The notes: generated by a model not told the origin, from the letters alone. 64,000 nucleotides of DNA from Sinorhizobium fredii NGR234 (GCF_000018545.1 NC_012587.1:2170001-2234000); one strand, 5' to 3'. Positions 46,932 through 57,031 are shown, counted from the stretch's first letter. Numbers and translations: made by a program.

Positions 46932-47816
46932 ATGACATTGAACGGCAACACGGCATCCATGACGGTGTCGGATGTGATCAACGCGAACTTCGCGGCGCTG
47001 ACGCGCGCCGAGAAGCGCTTGGCGGAGACACTTCTCGACAACTATCCGGTCTCCGGTCTCGGCTCGATCACCACGGTCGCCGAGAACGCCGGCGTTTCGA
47101 CGCCGACCGTGGCACGCATGGTTCAGAAGCTGGGCTTTCGCGGCTTTCCGGATTTTCAGTCGAGGCTCCACCAGGAGCTCGAGGCGACGATCTCCAATCC
47201 GATCGCCAAGCACGATCGCTGGGCTGCGAGCGCGCCTGGCACCCACATCCTCAACCGCTTCGCCGATGCGATCATGGGCAATATGCGCCAGACATTGTCG
47301 CAGATCGAACCCGTCGAATTCGACCAGGCGGCGGCCCTCGTCGCCGACCGCAAGCGCAACGTCTATCTTGTCGGCGGCCGCATCACCCGCTCGATGGCCG
47401 ATTATCTCTTCACCCATCTGCAGGTCATCCGCACCGGCATCACGCAGATTGCCGCGAATCCGAGCTCCTGGCCGCACTATATCCTCGACATGAAACAGGG
47501 CGACGTCCTGATCCTGTTCGACATCCGTCGCTACGAACAGGAAATGGAGACCCTCGCCCGTTCCGCCCGCAATCGCGGCGTCGAGATCATCCTCTTCACC
47601 GACCAATGGGGTTCGCCGGTTGCCAAGTCCGCCTCCAAGGTCTTCCGCGCCCAGATCGAGGCGCCTTCGGCCTGGGACAGTTCGGTCATGCTGCTGTTCC
47701 TCCTCGAAGCGCTGATCGAAGCGGTGCAGAGCTCGAATTGGGACGAAACCAGGGACCGAATGAGGACGCTGGAGGGCCTCTTCGATTCGACCCGCATTTT
47801 TCGCAAGCCAGGCTAG
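46932..47816 (+). CDS. MurR/RpiR-family transcriptional regulator
   Basis: The 294-residue protein has an N-terminal helix-turn-helix domain (about residues 15-85, with VAENAGVSTPTVARMVQKLGF) and a C-terminal SIS domain (about 125-265, VYLVGGRITRSMADYLF). SIS domains usually bind phosphosugars, but RpiR members also regulate amine and amino-acid pathways. It is divergent from the permease/ligase/dehydrogenase operon and upstream of an ABC importer on its own strand. It probably controls both through the sites at 46804-46861. Confidence 0.92.
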   Translation: MTLNGNTASMTVSDVINANFAALTRAEKRLAETLLDNYPVSGLGSITTVAENAGVSTPTVARMVQKLGFRGFPDFQSRLHQELEATISNPIAKHDRWAASAPGTHILNRFADAIMGNMRQTLSQIEPVEFDQAAALVADRKRNVYLVGGRITRSMADYLFTHLQVIRTGITQIAANPSSWPHYILDMKQGDVLILFDIRRYEQEMETLARSARNRGVEIILFTDQWGSPVAKSASKVFRAQIEAPSAWDSSVMLLFLLEALIEAVQSSNWDETRDRMRTLEGLFDSTRIFRKPG

Positions 47817-48008
47817 GAGGTACCGGTCGAAATCTGAATCTCCGGATAAGGAATTGTGGGTGCAAGGCGCGTCGCGCACCCCTTGGTAGACAAGTCCTCT
47901 CGAAACGACTTTCTCGCCGCAAACGGGAAAAGGCCTGTCACACAAGTTTCATCGCGCCACTTTAACAGCATCGCCGAAATTGACTGAAAACCGATAAGGA
48001 GAACGCCA

Positions 48009-49115
48009 GTGATTTCAAAGACTCAACGCCTGCTCTCGCTCTCGACCGCCATCCTGCTGGCAACCACCGCGGTGGCTGCCGCCGAGCCGAGCGAAGAGCT
48101 TATCGCCGCCGCCAAGAAGGAAGGCATGTTGACGACCATCGCTCTGCCCCACGACTGGTGCGGCTATGGCGACGTCATCGCCTCCTTCAAGGCCAAGTAT
48201 CCGGAAATCCAGGTCAACGAACTGAACCCGGATGCCGGCTCCGCCGACGAAGTCGAAGCCGTCAAGGCTAACAAGGGCAATACCGGGCCGCAGGCGCCTG
48301 ATGTCGTTGACGTCGGCCTCGCCTTCGGCCCGCAAATGAAGGCCGAAGGCCTGTTGCAGCCGTACAAGGTCTCCACCTGGGACGAGATCCCGGACACCGT
48401 CAAGGATGCGGAAGGCCATTGGTACGGCGACTATTACGGCGTGATGTCCTTTCTCGTAAACAAGGACCTCGTGGCCAATTCGCCAAAGGACTGGGCCGAT
48501 CTGCTGAAGCCGGAATATGCCGGCCAGGTGGCCCTCGCCGGCGATCCGCGCGCTTCGAACCAGGCGATCCTCGGAGTTCTCGCCGCCGGCCTCGCCAAGG
48601 GCGCGAAGGCCGGGAAGGAAGCCGGTGAAGCCGGCCTTGGCTATTTCGCCGAACTGAACAAGGCCGGCAATTTCGTTCCGGTGATCGGCAAGTCCGGAAC
48701 GCTGGCCCAGGGCTCGACCCCCATCATCGTTGCATGGGACTACAACGCCCTCGGCTGGGGCAAGACGCTGAACGGCAACCCGCCGACCGAAGTCGTCGTT
48801 CCGGCAAGCGGCGTTCTGGCCGGCGTCTACGTTCAGGGCATCTCGGCCTTTGCGCCGCACCCGAATGCAGCCAAGCTGTGGATGGAGCACCTCTATTCCG
48901 ACGAAGGTCAGCTCGGCTGGCTGAAGGGCTTCTGCCACCCGGCGCGCTTCAACGCAATGGTCAAGGCCGGCAAGGTTCCGAAGGAACTGATCGACGCCCT
49001 GCCGCCGGCAGCTGCGTATGAAAAGGCCTACTTCCCGACGCTGGAAGAGGTCGACGCGAACAAGGCCTCCGTGACCGGCGGTTGGGATTCCGTGGTCGGC
49101 GCAAACGTCCAGTAA
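48009..49115 (+). CDS. ABC transporter solute-binding protein (family 1)
   Basis: Periplasmic binding protein of 368 residues with a signal peptide at 1-24 (ending AVAAAEPS). It has the family-1 fold common to iron, polyamine, thiamine and aminoethylphosphonate importers. Recognisable parts are DVGLAFGPQMKAEGLL and VSTWDEIP. Permeases of PotB/PotC type and a PotA-like ATPase follow. The position behind the RpiR gene suggests the ligand is the same amine or amino alcohol used by the leftward operon. An A-rich leader with AAGGAGAACGCC precedes the start. Confidence 0.88.
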   Translation: MISKTQRLLSLSTAILLATTAVAAAEPSEELIAAAKKEGMLTTIALPHDWCGYGDVIASFKAKYPEIQVNELNPDAGSADEVEAVKANKGNTGPQAPDVVDVGLAFGPQMKAEGLLQPYKVSTWDEIPDTVKDAEGHWYGDYYGVMSFLVNKDLVANSPKDWADLLKPEYAGQVALAGDPRASNQAILGVLAAGLAKGAKAGKEAGEAGLGYFAELNKAGNFVPVIGKSGTLAQGSTPIIVAWDYNALGWGKTLNGNPPTEVVVPASGVLAGVYVQGISAFAPHPNAAKLWMEHLYSDEGQLGWLKGFCHPARFNAMVKAGKVPKELIDALPPAAAYEKAYFPTLEEVDANKASVTGGWDSVVGANVQ

Positions 49116-49133
49116 GCGTATTCGGCAATCAAG

Positions 49134-49163
49134 CCGCTCCGGCCGGTTTTCCGGCCGGAGCGG
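49134..49163 (+). promoter_or_regulatory. Perfect 13-bp hairpin between binding protein and permease genes
   Basis: CCGCTCCGGCCGG and CCGGCCGGAGCGG pair perfectly around a TTTT loop, 18 bases after the binding protein stop. No T-tract follows, so it is not a full terminator. Such hairpins often protect the upstream binding-protein mRNA and lower expression of the membrane genes. Confidence 0.6.
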
Positions 49164-49190
49164 ATACGATATTCATACGAAATTCAATTG

Positions 49191-50111
49191 ATGGCCGCGT
49201 CTGTAACGCGGCTTGTCGGGGCGAACGCAATGTCATCTGCTCATACCGGCGCCAGCCCGCCTGCGCGTCGCCTTCCCCTTCACTGGCTAGGCATCCTGCC
49301 GTTTGCCGCTTTCGTGACGCTTTTTCTCATTCTTCCGACGATGAAGATCGTGGTCGGTGCCTTTCAGACGCCGGACGGCAGCTTCACGCTCGACAATATC
49401 CAGGGTCTTTTCACGCCTTCGATCCTCGCGGCCTATTGGATCTCCATCAAGATCAGCATCGCCTCGGCGCTTCTCGGCTGCCTGATCGGCTTTGCGGTCT
49501 CCTCGGCCGTCGTTTTCGGCGGATTGCCGAAATGGATTCGCGGGCCGCTGCTGACCTTTTCCGGCGTCGCTTCCAACTTTGCCGGTGTCCCGCTGGCCTT
49601 CGCCTTTCTTGCGACGCTCGGGCCGGTGGGCATCCTGAGCGTCTTCCTGCGCTCGGAGCTTGGCGTCGATCTGAGGGCGCTCGGCTTCAACCTCCTGTCC
49701 TTCTGGGGCCTGACCGTAACCTACCTCTTCTTCCAGATCCCGCTGATGATCCTTATCATCACGCCCGCGCTCGACGGATTGAAGCGCGAATGGCGCGAGG
49801 CAGCCGAAATCCTCGGTGCGACCGGCTTGCAATACTGGCGGATGGTCGCCTTCCCGATCCTGCTTCCCTCAATTCTTGGTACCCTGGCGCTTCTCTTCGC
49901 CAACGCCTTCGGCGCCGTCGCAACCGCCATTGCGCTGACCGGCTCGTCCCTGTCGATCGTGCCCATCCTGCTCTTCGCCCAGATCCGCGGCGACGTGCTC
50001 GGCAATCCGCACCTCGGCTACGCGCTCGCCTTCGGCATGATCGTCGTCACGGGCCTCGCCAACGCGATCTACATCTGGCTTCGCGCCCGCAGCGAGAGGT
50101 GGCTGAAATGA
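49191..50111 (+). CDS. ABC transporter permease (PotB-like)
   Basis: Binding-protein-dependent transport permease with about six helices. The EAA loop reads EWREAAEILGATGLQYWRM, which docks to the ATPase. Start uncertain: ATG at 49191 is listed, but ATG at 49230 (MSSAHTGASPPARR) is equally possible since neither has a strong ribosome-binding site. About 306 residues from the listed start. The stop overlaps the next permease by four bases (ATGA). Confidence 0.88.
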   Translation: MAASVTRLVGANAMSSAHTGASPPARRLPLHWLGILPFAAFVTLFLILPTMKIVVGAFQTPDGSFTLDNIQGLFTPSILAAYWISIKISIASALLGCLIGFAVSSAVVFGGLPKWIRGPLLTFSGVASNFAGVPLAFAFLATLGPVGILSVFLRSELGVDLRALGFNLLSFWGLTVTYLFFQIPLMILIITPALDGLKREWREAAEILGATGLQYWRMVAFPILLPSILGTLALLFANAFGAVATAIALTGSSLSIVPILLFAQIRGDVLGNPHLGYALAFGMIVVTGLANAIYIWLRARSERWLK

Positions 50112-50890
50112 GGAAGATCTGGGCCTGGGGCGCTCTCCTTTTCGGCATCCTCTATTTCACTCTGCCGCTCGTCGGCATGACCAACTTTTCGCTGAAGATG
50201 CGGCGCGGCGAATATTCCTTCGACGCCTATGCGAAGGTTTTCGGCGATCCGCGCTTCCAGGAAACCTTTACCTATTCCGTGGCACAGGCGCTCTTCACCA
50301 TCGTCTTCGGCATTCTGCTGGTCGTGCCGACGGCCTATTGGGTCCGGCTCAAGCTGCCGCGGCTGCGTCCCTACATCGAGTTCGTGACGCTGCTGCCACT
50401 GGTTATCCCGGCCATTGTCATCGTCTTCGGCTATATCCGGCTCTACAACACGTCGAGCTGGCTGCCGCTGACCGGCTCCGCTTTCGGCACCGACATACTC
50501 CTGATGTTCGGCTATGCCACCCTCGCACTGCCATACATGTATCGCGCGGTGGACACCGGCCTCAGGACAATCGACGTCGCTACGCTGACCGAAGCCGCCC
50601 AGAGTCTGGGAGCCGGATGGGCCACGATCCTGGCGCGGATCATCCTGCCGAACGCGCTCGTCGCGGTGCTCTCCGGCGCCTTCCTGACCTTCGCCATCGT
50701 CATTGGCGAATTCACCATGGCAGCGCTGCTGAACAAGCCGGCCTTCGGCCCCTACATGCAGCTCCTCGGCGCCAACCGCGCCTATGAGCCGGCGGCGCTC
50801 GCCGTCATCGCATTCGGCATCACCTGGGGCTGCCTCGGCCTCATCCAACTCGTCTCGCGCTTCCAGAAAAGCGCGCCTCCCAAGGCCTGA
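50108..50890 (+). CDS. ABC transporter permease (PotC-like)
   Basis: Second permease of the importer, 260 residues with about six helices. The EAA loop is LTEAAQSLGAGWATILARI. The N-terminal helix starts right at the beginning (WAWGALLFGILYFTLPLVG). Coupled to the first permease by a four-base overlap and followed 11 bases later by the ATPase gene. Heterodimerises with the upstream permease. Confidence 0.9.
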   Translation: MRKIWAWGALLFGILYFTLPLVGMTNFSLKMRRGEYSFDAYAKVFGDPRFQETFTYSVAQALFTIVFGILLVVPTAYWVRLKLPRLRPYIEFVTLLPLVIPAIVIVFGYIRLYNTSSWLPLTGSAFGTDILLMFGYATLALPYMYRAVDTGLRTIDVATLTEAAQSLGAGWATILARIILPNALVAVLSGAFLTFAIVIGEFTMAALLNKPAFGPYMQLLGANRAYEPAALAVIAFGITWGCLGLIQLVSRFQKSAPPKA

Positions 50891-50901
50891 GGACCATCCG
50901 C

Positions 50902-51963
50902 ATGAGTTTCCTGTCACTGACCAACATCAAAAAATCCTTCGGCCCGGTACAGGTCGTGCACGACTTTAACATGGTTATCGAGAAGGGTGAGTTCGTCTCC
51001 TTCCTCGGCCCGTCGGGCTGCGGCAAGACGACAGTCCTTCGCATGATCGCCGGCTTCGAGACGCCCTCCAACGGCAAGATCGTCATCGACGGCACGGACC
51101 AGGGCACACTGAAGCCGAACCAGCGCAACATCGGCATGGTCTTCCAGGCCTATGCGCTGTTCCCGAACATGAACGTCCAGGACAACGTCGCCTTCGGACT
51201 GAAGGTCGCCGGCGCCTCCAAGGCGGACATCGATACACGGGTGAAGCAGATGCTCGGGCTCATCAAGCTCGAGCACCTGGCGGACCGCTTCCCCTATCAA
51301 TTGTCCGGCGGCCAGCAGCAGCGCGTGGCGCTTGCCCGCGCGCTTGCCGTCAAGCCGCAAGTGCTGCTGCTCGACGAGCCGCTTTCCGCGCTCGATGCAA
51401 AGATCCGCATCTCGCTGCGCGAGGAAATCCGGCAGATCCAGCAGCAGCTCGGCATCACCACGGTGTTCGTTACGCACGATCAGGAGGAGGCGCTGTCGAT
51501 TTCCGACCGGATCGTCGTGATGAATGCCGGGCGCGCCGACCAGATCGGCACGCCTTTCGAGATCTACAACACGCCGGCGACCCGCTTCGTCGCCTCCTTC
51601 GTCGGGACGTTGAACATTATTGAGGGCAAGGTTGCGGACCCGGCGGCGGGCGCCGTGACGATCGGCGATCAGCGCGTCTCGCTTAAGGATTCGATTGCCG
51701 GCATGAAGGGTGGCGACAGTATCTCGCTGGCGTTACGTCCGGAGGCAGGCTCCATCGCCGATGGCGCCAAGGGCGATACGGCCCTTGCCGGCGAGGTCGT
51801 TTCCACGAGCTTCCTCGGTTCGGTCATCCGCACCCGGCTGCGCGTCGGAGGTGACGTCATCTCCTTCGACATGTTCAACAATCCGGGCGTGACCCCGCCG
51901 GTCTCCGGCGACAACGTCACGCTGCGCTTTGCCGCCAAGGATCTGCTGGTCATTCGCGAATAG
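50902..51963 (+). CDS. ABC transporter ATP-binding protein (PotA-like)
   Basis: Cytoplasmic ATPase powering the importer, 353 residues. Walker A is GPSGCGKTT near residue 40, the signature LSGGQQQRVALARAL, Walker B VLLLDEPLSALD and the H-loop VTHDQEEAL. The C-terminal ~110 residues form a TOBE-type regulatory domain (SLALRPEAGS...). The last gene of the unit that begins with the binding protein at 48009. Confidence 0.93.
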   Translation: MSFLSLTNIKKSFGPVQVVHDFNMVIEKGEFVSFLGPSGCGKTTVLRMIAGFETPSNGKIVIDGTDQGTLKPNQRNIGMVFQAYALFPNMNVQDNVAFGLKVAGASKADIDTRVKQMLGLIKLEHLADRFPYQLSGGQQQRVALARALAVKPQVLLLDEPLSALDAKIRISLREEIRQIQQQLGITTVFVTHDQEEALSISDRIVVMNAGRADQIGTPFEIYNTPATRFVASFVGTLNIIEGKVADPAAGAVTIGDQRVSLKDSIAGMKGGDSISLALRPEAGSIADGAKGDTALAGEVVSTSFLGSVIRTRLRVGGDVISFDMFNNPGVTPPVSGDNVTLRFAAKDLLVIRE

Positions 51964-52014
51964 CCAGGGTCGCGAATAAACTGTCGCGACCGAGGCTGGA
52001 AAAATCTGTCGTGA

Positions 52015-52800
<786 letters not shown>

Positions 52801-52872
52801 CAGCTTTCGCTTGATTTGTAGAATGGGAGGGCGCCGCCCGCGAGGCGCGCGCCTCCTTCCATTGTGTCGTGA

Positions 52873-53199
52873 TCACTTCGGCGGCAGCGAGAGCACATAG
52901 TCAAGCGCCGCATCCAGCAGGCGCCGGCGTAGGACGTCGTCGCCGTAGGCCTCGGCGCCGGCGCGCAGCCAGCCATGCATTCGACGCTCCCCCATCACCA
53001 TCTGAGAGATCCCCGGCAGCGCCAGCGCCCAGCCGTCATTGCCCTTGCCAAGTCTCACCAGCATCCCGTCGTCCCGGGCGCCGCAAACGAGGTTGCCGTT
53101 CAAGAGAAAAGCCAGTCCGCCGAACATCGGCTTTTCGGAAAGCCCCGGCCGCTCGCCGAGTTCCTGCCGGACCAGTTCCTCAAGTCCGAGATCGCGCAT
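52873..53199 (-). CDS. TfoX N-terminal domain protein
   Basis: A 108-residue protein with the TfoX_N fold: EKPMFGGLAFLLNGNLVCG and a later GWALALPGISQMVMGERRM. TfoX/Sxy controls competence in gammaproteobacteria, but isolated N-domains in alphaproteobacteria have no proven role. The ORF has no C-terminal TfoX domain. It is convergent with ribH2, with a possible GGAGG/CCTCC hairpin between them. Confidence 0.85.
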   Translation of the reverse strand: MRDLGLEELVRQELGERPGLSEKPMFGGLAFLLNGNLVCGARDDGMLVRLGKGNDGWALALPGISQMVMGERRMHGWLRAGAEAYGDDVLRRRLLDAALDYVLSLPPK

Positions 53200-53323
53200 G
53201 GATGCCTCACTCTCTTGCCGCCGAAGCTTCGCATGGCGGATTCAATTTCCAACGCGCCGGCGACAGCCCGCTGATTCGATTCATGAAAACGCCCCCGCTC
53301 AATCGCCCTCTGAAGTCGTTGAA

Positions 53324-54295
53324 TCAACTCTTGAGCTTCAGCCGTCGCCGCGTCTCGCTCGGGCTTTCGCGGTAATGAGCGCGATAGCTGCGGGAAAACG
53401 ACGACGATGAGTTGAAGCCGGAGATCGCCGCGATATCGGCGAATTCCATGCGCGTCTCGATCACCTTGCGCCGCGCGGCATTGAGGCGCAACGCCAGATA
53501 GTGCTCATGTGGGGCGACCCGCATCGTTTCCCTGAAAAGATCCTGCAAATGCCGGGCGCTGACACCGACCCGACGCGCCAGCCGCTGAAGGGTGAGCGGC
53601 TGCTCGACGGTCTCCTCCATCAACTTGACCGCCGCACCGACGCGGGCATCGAGAATGCGCATGTTTCCGATCGCCGGCATCTGCAGGAGGTCGCCGCGGG
53701 TACGCTCCTGCTCGTAGATGAAGAGGCGCGAGACCTCGAGCGCCAGCGAATAGCCGTGGGCGCGGCGGATGAGTTCCAGCATCAGATCGAGCGTCGGCAG
53801 CGAGCCGCCGGTGGTGATGCGCTTGCCGTCGATGACGAAACGCTCGCGCACCATCGTCACCTGCGGATAGGTGCTGGCGAAATCCTCGAAATCCTCCCAG
53901 TGGGTCGTGGCCGAAAAGTCGTCGAGCAGGCTCGTTTCCGCCAAAAGCCAGGAGCCGGATTCAATACCCGCCATAAGATCCCGATAGCGCGCGGTCTGCG
54001 ACAGCAGCATCTTGAGCTGCGGGGTGGCGCTGCGCTGCCAGTTGTAGCTCGACAGCACGAAGAGCGGCGCTGTCTCGCGCTGCGGCCGGAAAGGGCCGGT
54101 CACCGGGATCGGGATGCCGCTCTTCGTCTCGATCGCCGCGCCGTCCGGGCTGAACATCGTCCAACTGTAGAGCATTCGGCCGGCGATGCGGTTGGCGGCG
54201 CGCAGCGGCTCGACGACCGAAGCGACGAGGATGAGATTGGTCTCCGGCAGGATCAACAGATCGATATGCTGCGCCTGCGAAACGCTGGCATCCAT
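53324..54295 (-). CDS. GlxA/CdhR-type AraC-family regulator with DJ-1/PfpI domain
   Basis: The 323-residue protein has an N-terminal glutamine-amidotransferase-like (DJ-1/PfpI) domain (residues ~10-180, with LAETSLLDDFSATTHWEDF) and a C-terminal AraC double helix-turn-helix (LTLQRLARRVGVSARHLQDLF ... SGFNSSSSFSRSYR). Pseudomonas CdhR, the carnitine catabolism activator, has this architecture. It is divergent from the dehydrocarnitine cleavage gene with a 108-base shared promoter region, so it most likely activates that operon in response to carnitine. Confidence 0.88.
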   Translation of the reverse strand: MDASVSQAQHIDLLILPETNLILVASVVEPLRAANRIAGRMLYSWTMFSPDGAAIETKSGIPIPVTGPFRPQRETAPLFVLSSYNWQRSATPQLKMLLSQTARYRDLMAGIESGSWLLAETSLLDDFSATTHWEDFEDFASTYPQVTMVRERFVIDGKRITTGGSLPTLDLMLELIRRAHGYSLALEVSRLFIYEQERTRGDLLQMPAIGNMRILDARVGAAVKLMEETVEQPLTLQRLARRVGVSARHLQDLFRETMRVAPHEHYLALRLNAARRKVIETRMEFADIAAISGFNSSSSFSRSYRAHYRESPSETRRRLKLKS

Positions 54296-54403
54296 GGCAA
54301 ACTTCCTACCCTTATTTCCGATAATGTATAAGTTTATTCTGTTTGTGGAAAGCAGCGTCGCCGTTTCTGGCTCGTAATGGGCTCAACGAAAAGGGAGACA
54401 GCT

Positions 54404-55306
54404 ATGCCGCTCAGCATGAACCGCGAGGTTTTCATCACCTGCGCAGTCACCGGTTCGGGAGACACCGTTTCGAAATCCAGCCACGTTCCGATCACGCCGA
54501 AGCAGATCGCCGAAGCGGCGGTCGAAGCCGCCAAGGCAGGGGCTGCGATCGTCCACTGCCATGTCCGCGATCCGGAAACCGGCGCCCCGGCCCGCCGCCT
54601 CGATCTCTACAAGGAAGTGACCGACCGTATCCGTTCCGCCGATATCGACGTGGTCCTGAACCTCACCGCCGGCATGGGGGGAGATCTCATCTTCGGCAAT
54701 GTCGAAAGCCCGCTCCCGCTCAACGAGAAAGGCACCGACATGGCCGGCGCCACCGAGCGCGTCGCCCATGTGGCCGAATGCCGGCCGGAGATCTGCACGC
54801 TCGACTGCGGCACCATGAACTTCTCGCTCGGCGACTATGTCATGACCAACACGCCGTCGATGCTGCGCGAGATGGCCCGCCAGATGACCGCGCTCGGCGT
54901 GCGCCCCGAGATAGAGGCCTTCGACACCGGCCATCTCTGGTTCGCCAAGCAGCTCGTCGAGGAAGGCCTGATCGAGGATCCGGTGCTGATCCAACTCTGC
55001 ATGGGCATTCCATGGGGTGCGCCGGACGATCTCAACACCTTCATGGCGATGGTCAACAACGTGCCGTCGAACTGGACCTTCTCGGCCTTCTCGATCGGCC
55101 GCAACGCGCTCGCCTACCCCGCCGCGGCGATCCTTGCCGACGGCAATGTCCGCGTCGGCCTGGAGGACAACCTCTATGTCGGCAAGGGGCAACTCGCGAC
55201 CAACGGCCAGCTTGTCGAAAGGGCCGTGTCGGTGATCGAGGGCATGGGCGCCAAGATCATCGGACCGGCAGAGGTCCGAGAGAAATTGAAGCTGACGAAG
55301 CGGTAG
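54404..55306 (+). CDS. 3-dehydrocarnitine cleavage enzyme (BKACE/DUF849 family)
   Basis: BKACE enzymes condense a beta-keto acid with acetyl-CoA, giving acetoacetate and a new acyl-CoA. The carnitine-cluster member turns 3-dehydrocarnitine into betainyl-CoA. The 300-residue protein starts at the ATG after AAGGGAG. IVHCHVRDPETG holds the metal-binding His-x-His, and GTMNFSLGD and CMGIPWGAPDD are typical. Adjacent to a carnitine dehydrogenase-thioesterase and a CdhR-like regulator, which strongly supports the substrate assignment. Confidence 0.9.
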   Translation: MPLSMNREVFITCAVTGSGDTVSKSSHVPITPKQIAEAAVEAAKAGAAIVHCHVRDPETGAPARRLDLYKEVTDRIRSADIDVVLNLTAGMGGDLIFGNVESPLPLNEKGTDMAGATERVAHVAECRPEICTLDCGTMNFSLGDYVMTNTPSMLREMARQMTALGVRPEIEAFDTGHLWFAKQLVEEGLIEDPVLIQLCMGIPWGAPDDLNTFMAMVNNVPSNWTFSAFSIGRNALAYPAAAILADGNVRVGLEDNLYVGKGQLATNGQLVERAVSVIEGMGAKIIGPAEVREKLKLTKR

Positions 55307-55311
55307 CAAAA

Positions 55312-55514
55312 ACCCCTCCCCAACCCTCCCCACAAGGGGGAGGGCTTAACCTGCGGCAACGTCCGTCCCCGGAAGAGGCGTCAGCTTCGGCTGAAATGTC
55401 CGGTTCGGGGAAATCCGGAGAGGCAAGTGGGCAGTTCGAGAGGGACAGAGAGGATCCGGAGCCACCCATCCCTCCCCCTTGTGGGGAGGGCGGCCCGAAG
55501 GGCCGGGAGGGGTT
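55312..55514. repeat. Inverted GC-rich palindromic repeat, copy B
   Basis: Ends in opposite orientation (AACCCCTCCCC...ACAAGGGGGAGGG at 55312-55346 and CCTCCCCCTTGTGGGGAGG at 55472-55490) flank a ~125-base core. It lies in the gap between the first two genes of the carnitine operon. The right end also carries GGCCCGAAGGGCC, a small extra palindrome. Shares its ends, but not its core, with copies A and C. Confidence 0.75.
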
Positions 55515-55540
55515 CCTACGACAAACGGGATGGAGAGGAA

Positions 55541-57031
55541 ATGACCATCATCACCAAGGCCGCCTGTGTCGGCGGCGGCGTCATCGGCGGGGCCTGGGCG
55601 GCGCGCTTCGTGCTGGCCGGCATCGATGTCAACATTTTCGACCCGCACCCGGAGGCCGAGCGCATCATCGGCGAGGTCATGGCCAATGCGGAGCGCGCCT
55701 ATGGCATGCTGACCATGGCGCCGCTGCCGCCGCGCGGCAAATTGACCTTCTGCAAGAGCGTCCAGGAAGCCGTCCAGGACGTTGACTGGATTCAGGAAAG
55801 CGTCCCGGAACGGTTGCCGCTGAAGCGCGGCGTCATTACCGAGATCGATGCGGCTGCCAAGCCGGATGCGCTAATCGGCTCGTCGACATCGGGCCTGCTG
55901 CCGTCCGACCTCCAGTCCGAAATGAAGCACCCCGAACGCATGTTCGTCGCCCATCCCTATAATCCAGTCTATCTCCTGCCGCTGGTCGAGCTCGTCGGCG
56001 GCAAGAAGACGTCGCCGGAAACGATCAGGCGGGCCGAGGAAGCGGTCGCCGAGATCGGCATGAAGGGCGTCGTCATCGCCAAGGAAATCGAGGCCTTCGT
56101 CGGCGACCGGCTGCTCGAGGCGCTCTGGCGCGAGGCGCTCTGGCTGATCCAGGACGATATCTGCGATACCGAAACGCTCGACGATGTCATGCGCTATTCC
56201 TTCGGTATGCGCTGGGCACAGATGGGCCTCTTCGAGACCTATCGCATCGCCGGCGGCGAAGCCGGCATGCGCCACTTCCTCGCCCAGTTCGGCCCCTGCC
56301 TGAAATGGCCGTGGACAAAGTTCACCGACGTCGTCGATCTCGACGATACGCTGGTCGAGAAGATCGGCGCCCAATCCGACGCCCAGGCTGCCGGCCGGTC
56401 GATCCGCGAACTCGAACGCATCCGTGACGAAAACCTCGTCGGCATCATGCAGGCGCTGAAAGCCGGCAATGGCGGTGAAGGCTGGGGTGCCGGCAAGCTG
56501 CTCGCCGATTTCGAGAAGCGTCTCTGGGCGCAAGGCGGCAACCAGCCGAAGAGCTTTGACGCCTCCGGTCCGCTGCGCCTCGTCGAGACCAAGGTCAACG
56601 CCGCCTGGGTCGATTACAACGGCCACATGACCGAGCATCGCTACCTGCAGCTCTTCGGCGACACGTCGGATGCGCTGCTCCGGCTGATCGGCGTCGATTT
56701 CGCCTATGTGGCGGCCGGTCACAGCTACTACACCGTCGAGACGCATATCCGCCATCTCGGCGAGGCCAAGCTCGGCCAAGCACTCTATACGACGCTGCAA
56801 ATACTCGCCTCGGACGAGAAGCGCATCCACTTCTTCACCAGGATTCACGACACCGTCTCAGGCGAAGTGATCGCTACCGCCGAGCAGATGATGCTGCATG
56901 TCGATGCCCACGCCGGCAAGTCTGTCGCCGCACCGGCCGAGGTATTGGAGAAGCTGAAGCCGATCGCGGAAGGGCATGCGAGGCTTGGGGTGCCGGATGG
57001 CGCGGGCAGGCACGTCGGACAGAAACGCTGA
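55541..57031 (+). CDS. L-carnitine dehydrogenase fused to betainyl-CoA thioesterase
   Basis: Two enzymes in one 496-residue chain. Residues ~1-325 are a 3-hydroxyacyl-CoA-dehydrogenase-like domain with NAD motif CVGGGVIGGAWAARF and HPYNPVYLLPLVELVGG, typical of carnitine dehydrogenase. Residues ~345-496 are a hot-dog thioesterase beginning around WVDYNGHMTEHRYLQLF. The first domain oxidises carnitine to 3-dehydrocarnitine; the second would hydrolyse betainyl-CoA to glycine betaine. The same fusion has been described in S. meliloti. GAGAGGAA precedes the ATG. Confidence 0.92.
   Translation: MTIITKAACVGGGVIGGAWAARFVLAGIDVNIFDPHPEAERIIGEVMANAERAYGMLTMAPLPPRGKLTFCKSVQEAVQDVDWIQESVPERLPLKRGVITEIDAAAKPDALIGSSTSGLLPSDLQSEMKHPERMFVAHPYNPVYLLPLVELVGGKKTSPETIRRAEEAVAEIGMKGVVIAKEIEAFVGDRLLEALWREALWLIQDDICDTETLDDVMRYSFGMRWAQMGLFETYRIAGGEAGMRHFLAQFGPCLKWPWTKFTDVVDLDDTLVEKIGAQSDAQAAGRSIRELERIRDENLVGIMQALKAGNGGEGWGAGKLLADFEKRLWAQGGNQPKSFDASGPLRLVETKVNAAWVDYNGHMTEHRYLQLFGDTSDALLRLIGVDFAYVAAGHSYYTVETHIRHLGEAKLGQALYTTLQILASDEKRIHFFTRIHDTVSGEVIATAEQMMLHVDAHAGKSVAAPAEVLEKLKPIAEGHARLGVPDGAGRHVGQKR

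Noticed and set aside
55427..55540. Possible small protein encoded across repeat copy B ahead of the dehydrogenase fusion
   Set aside because: The frame is the in-frame upstream extension of the fusion gene through a palindromic repeat; a clear GAGAGGA site precedes the ATG at 55541.
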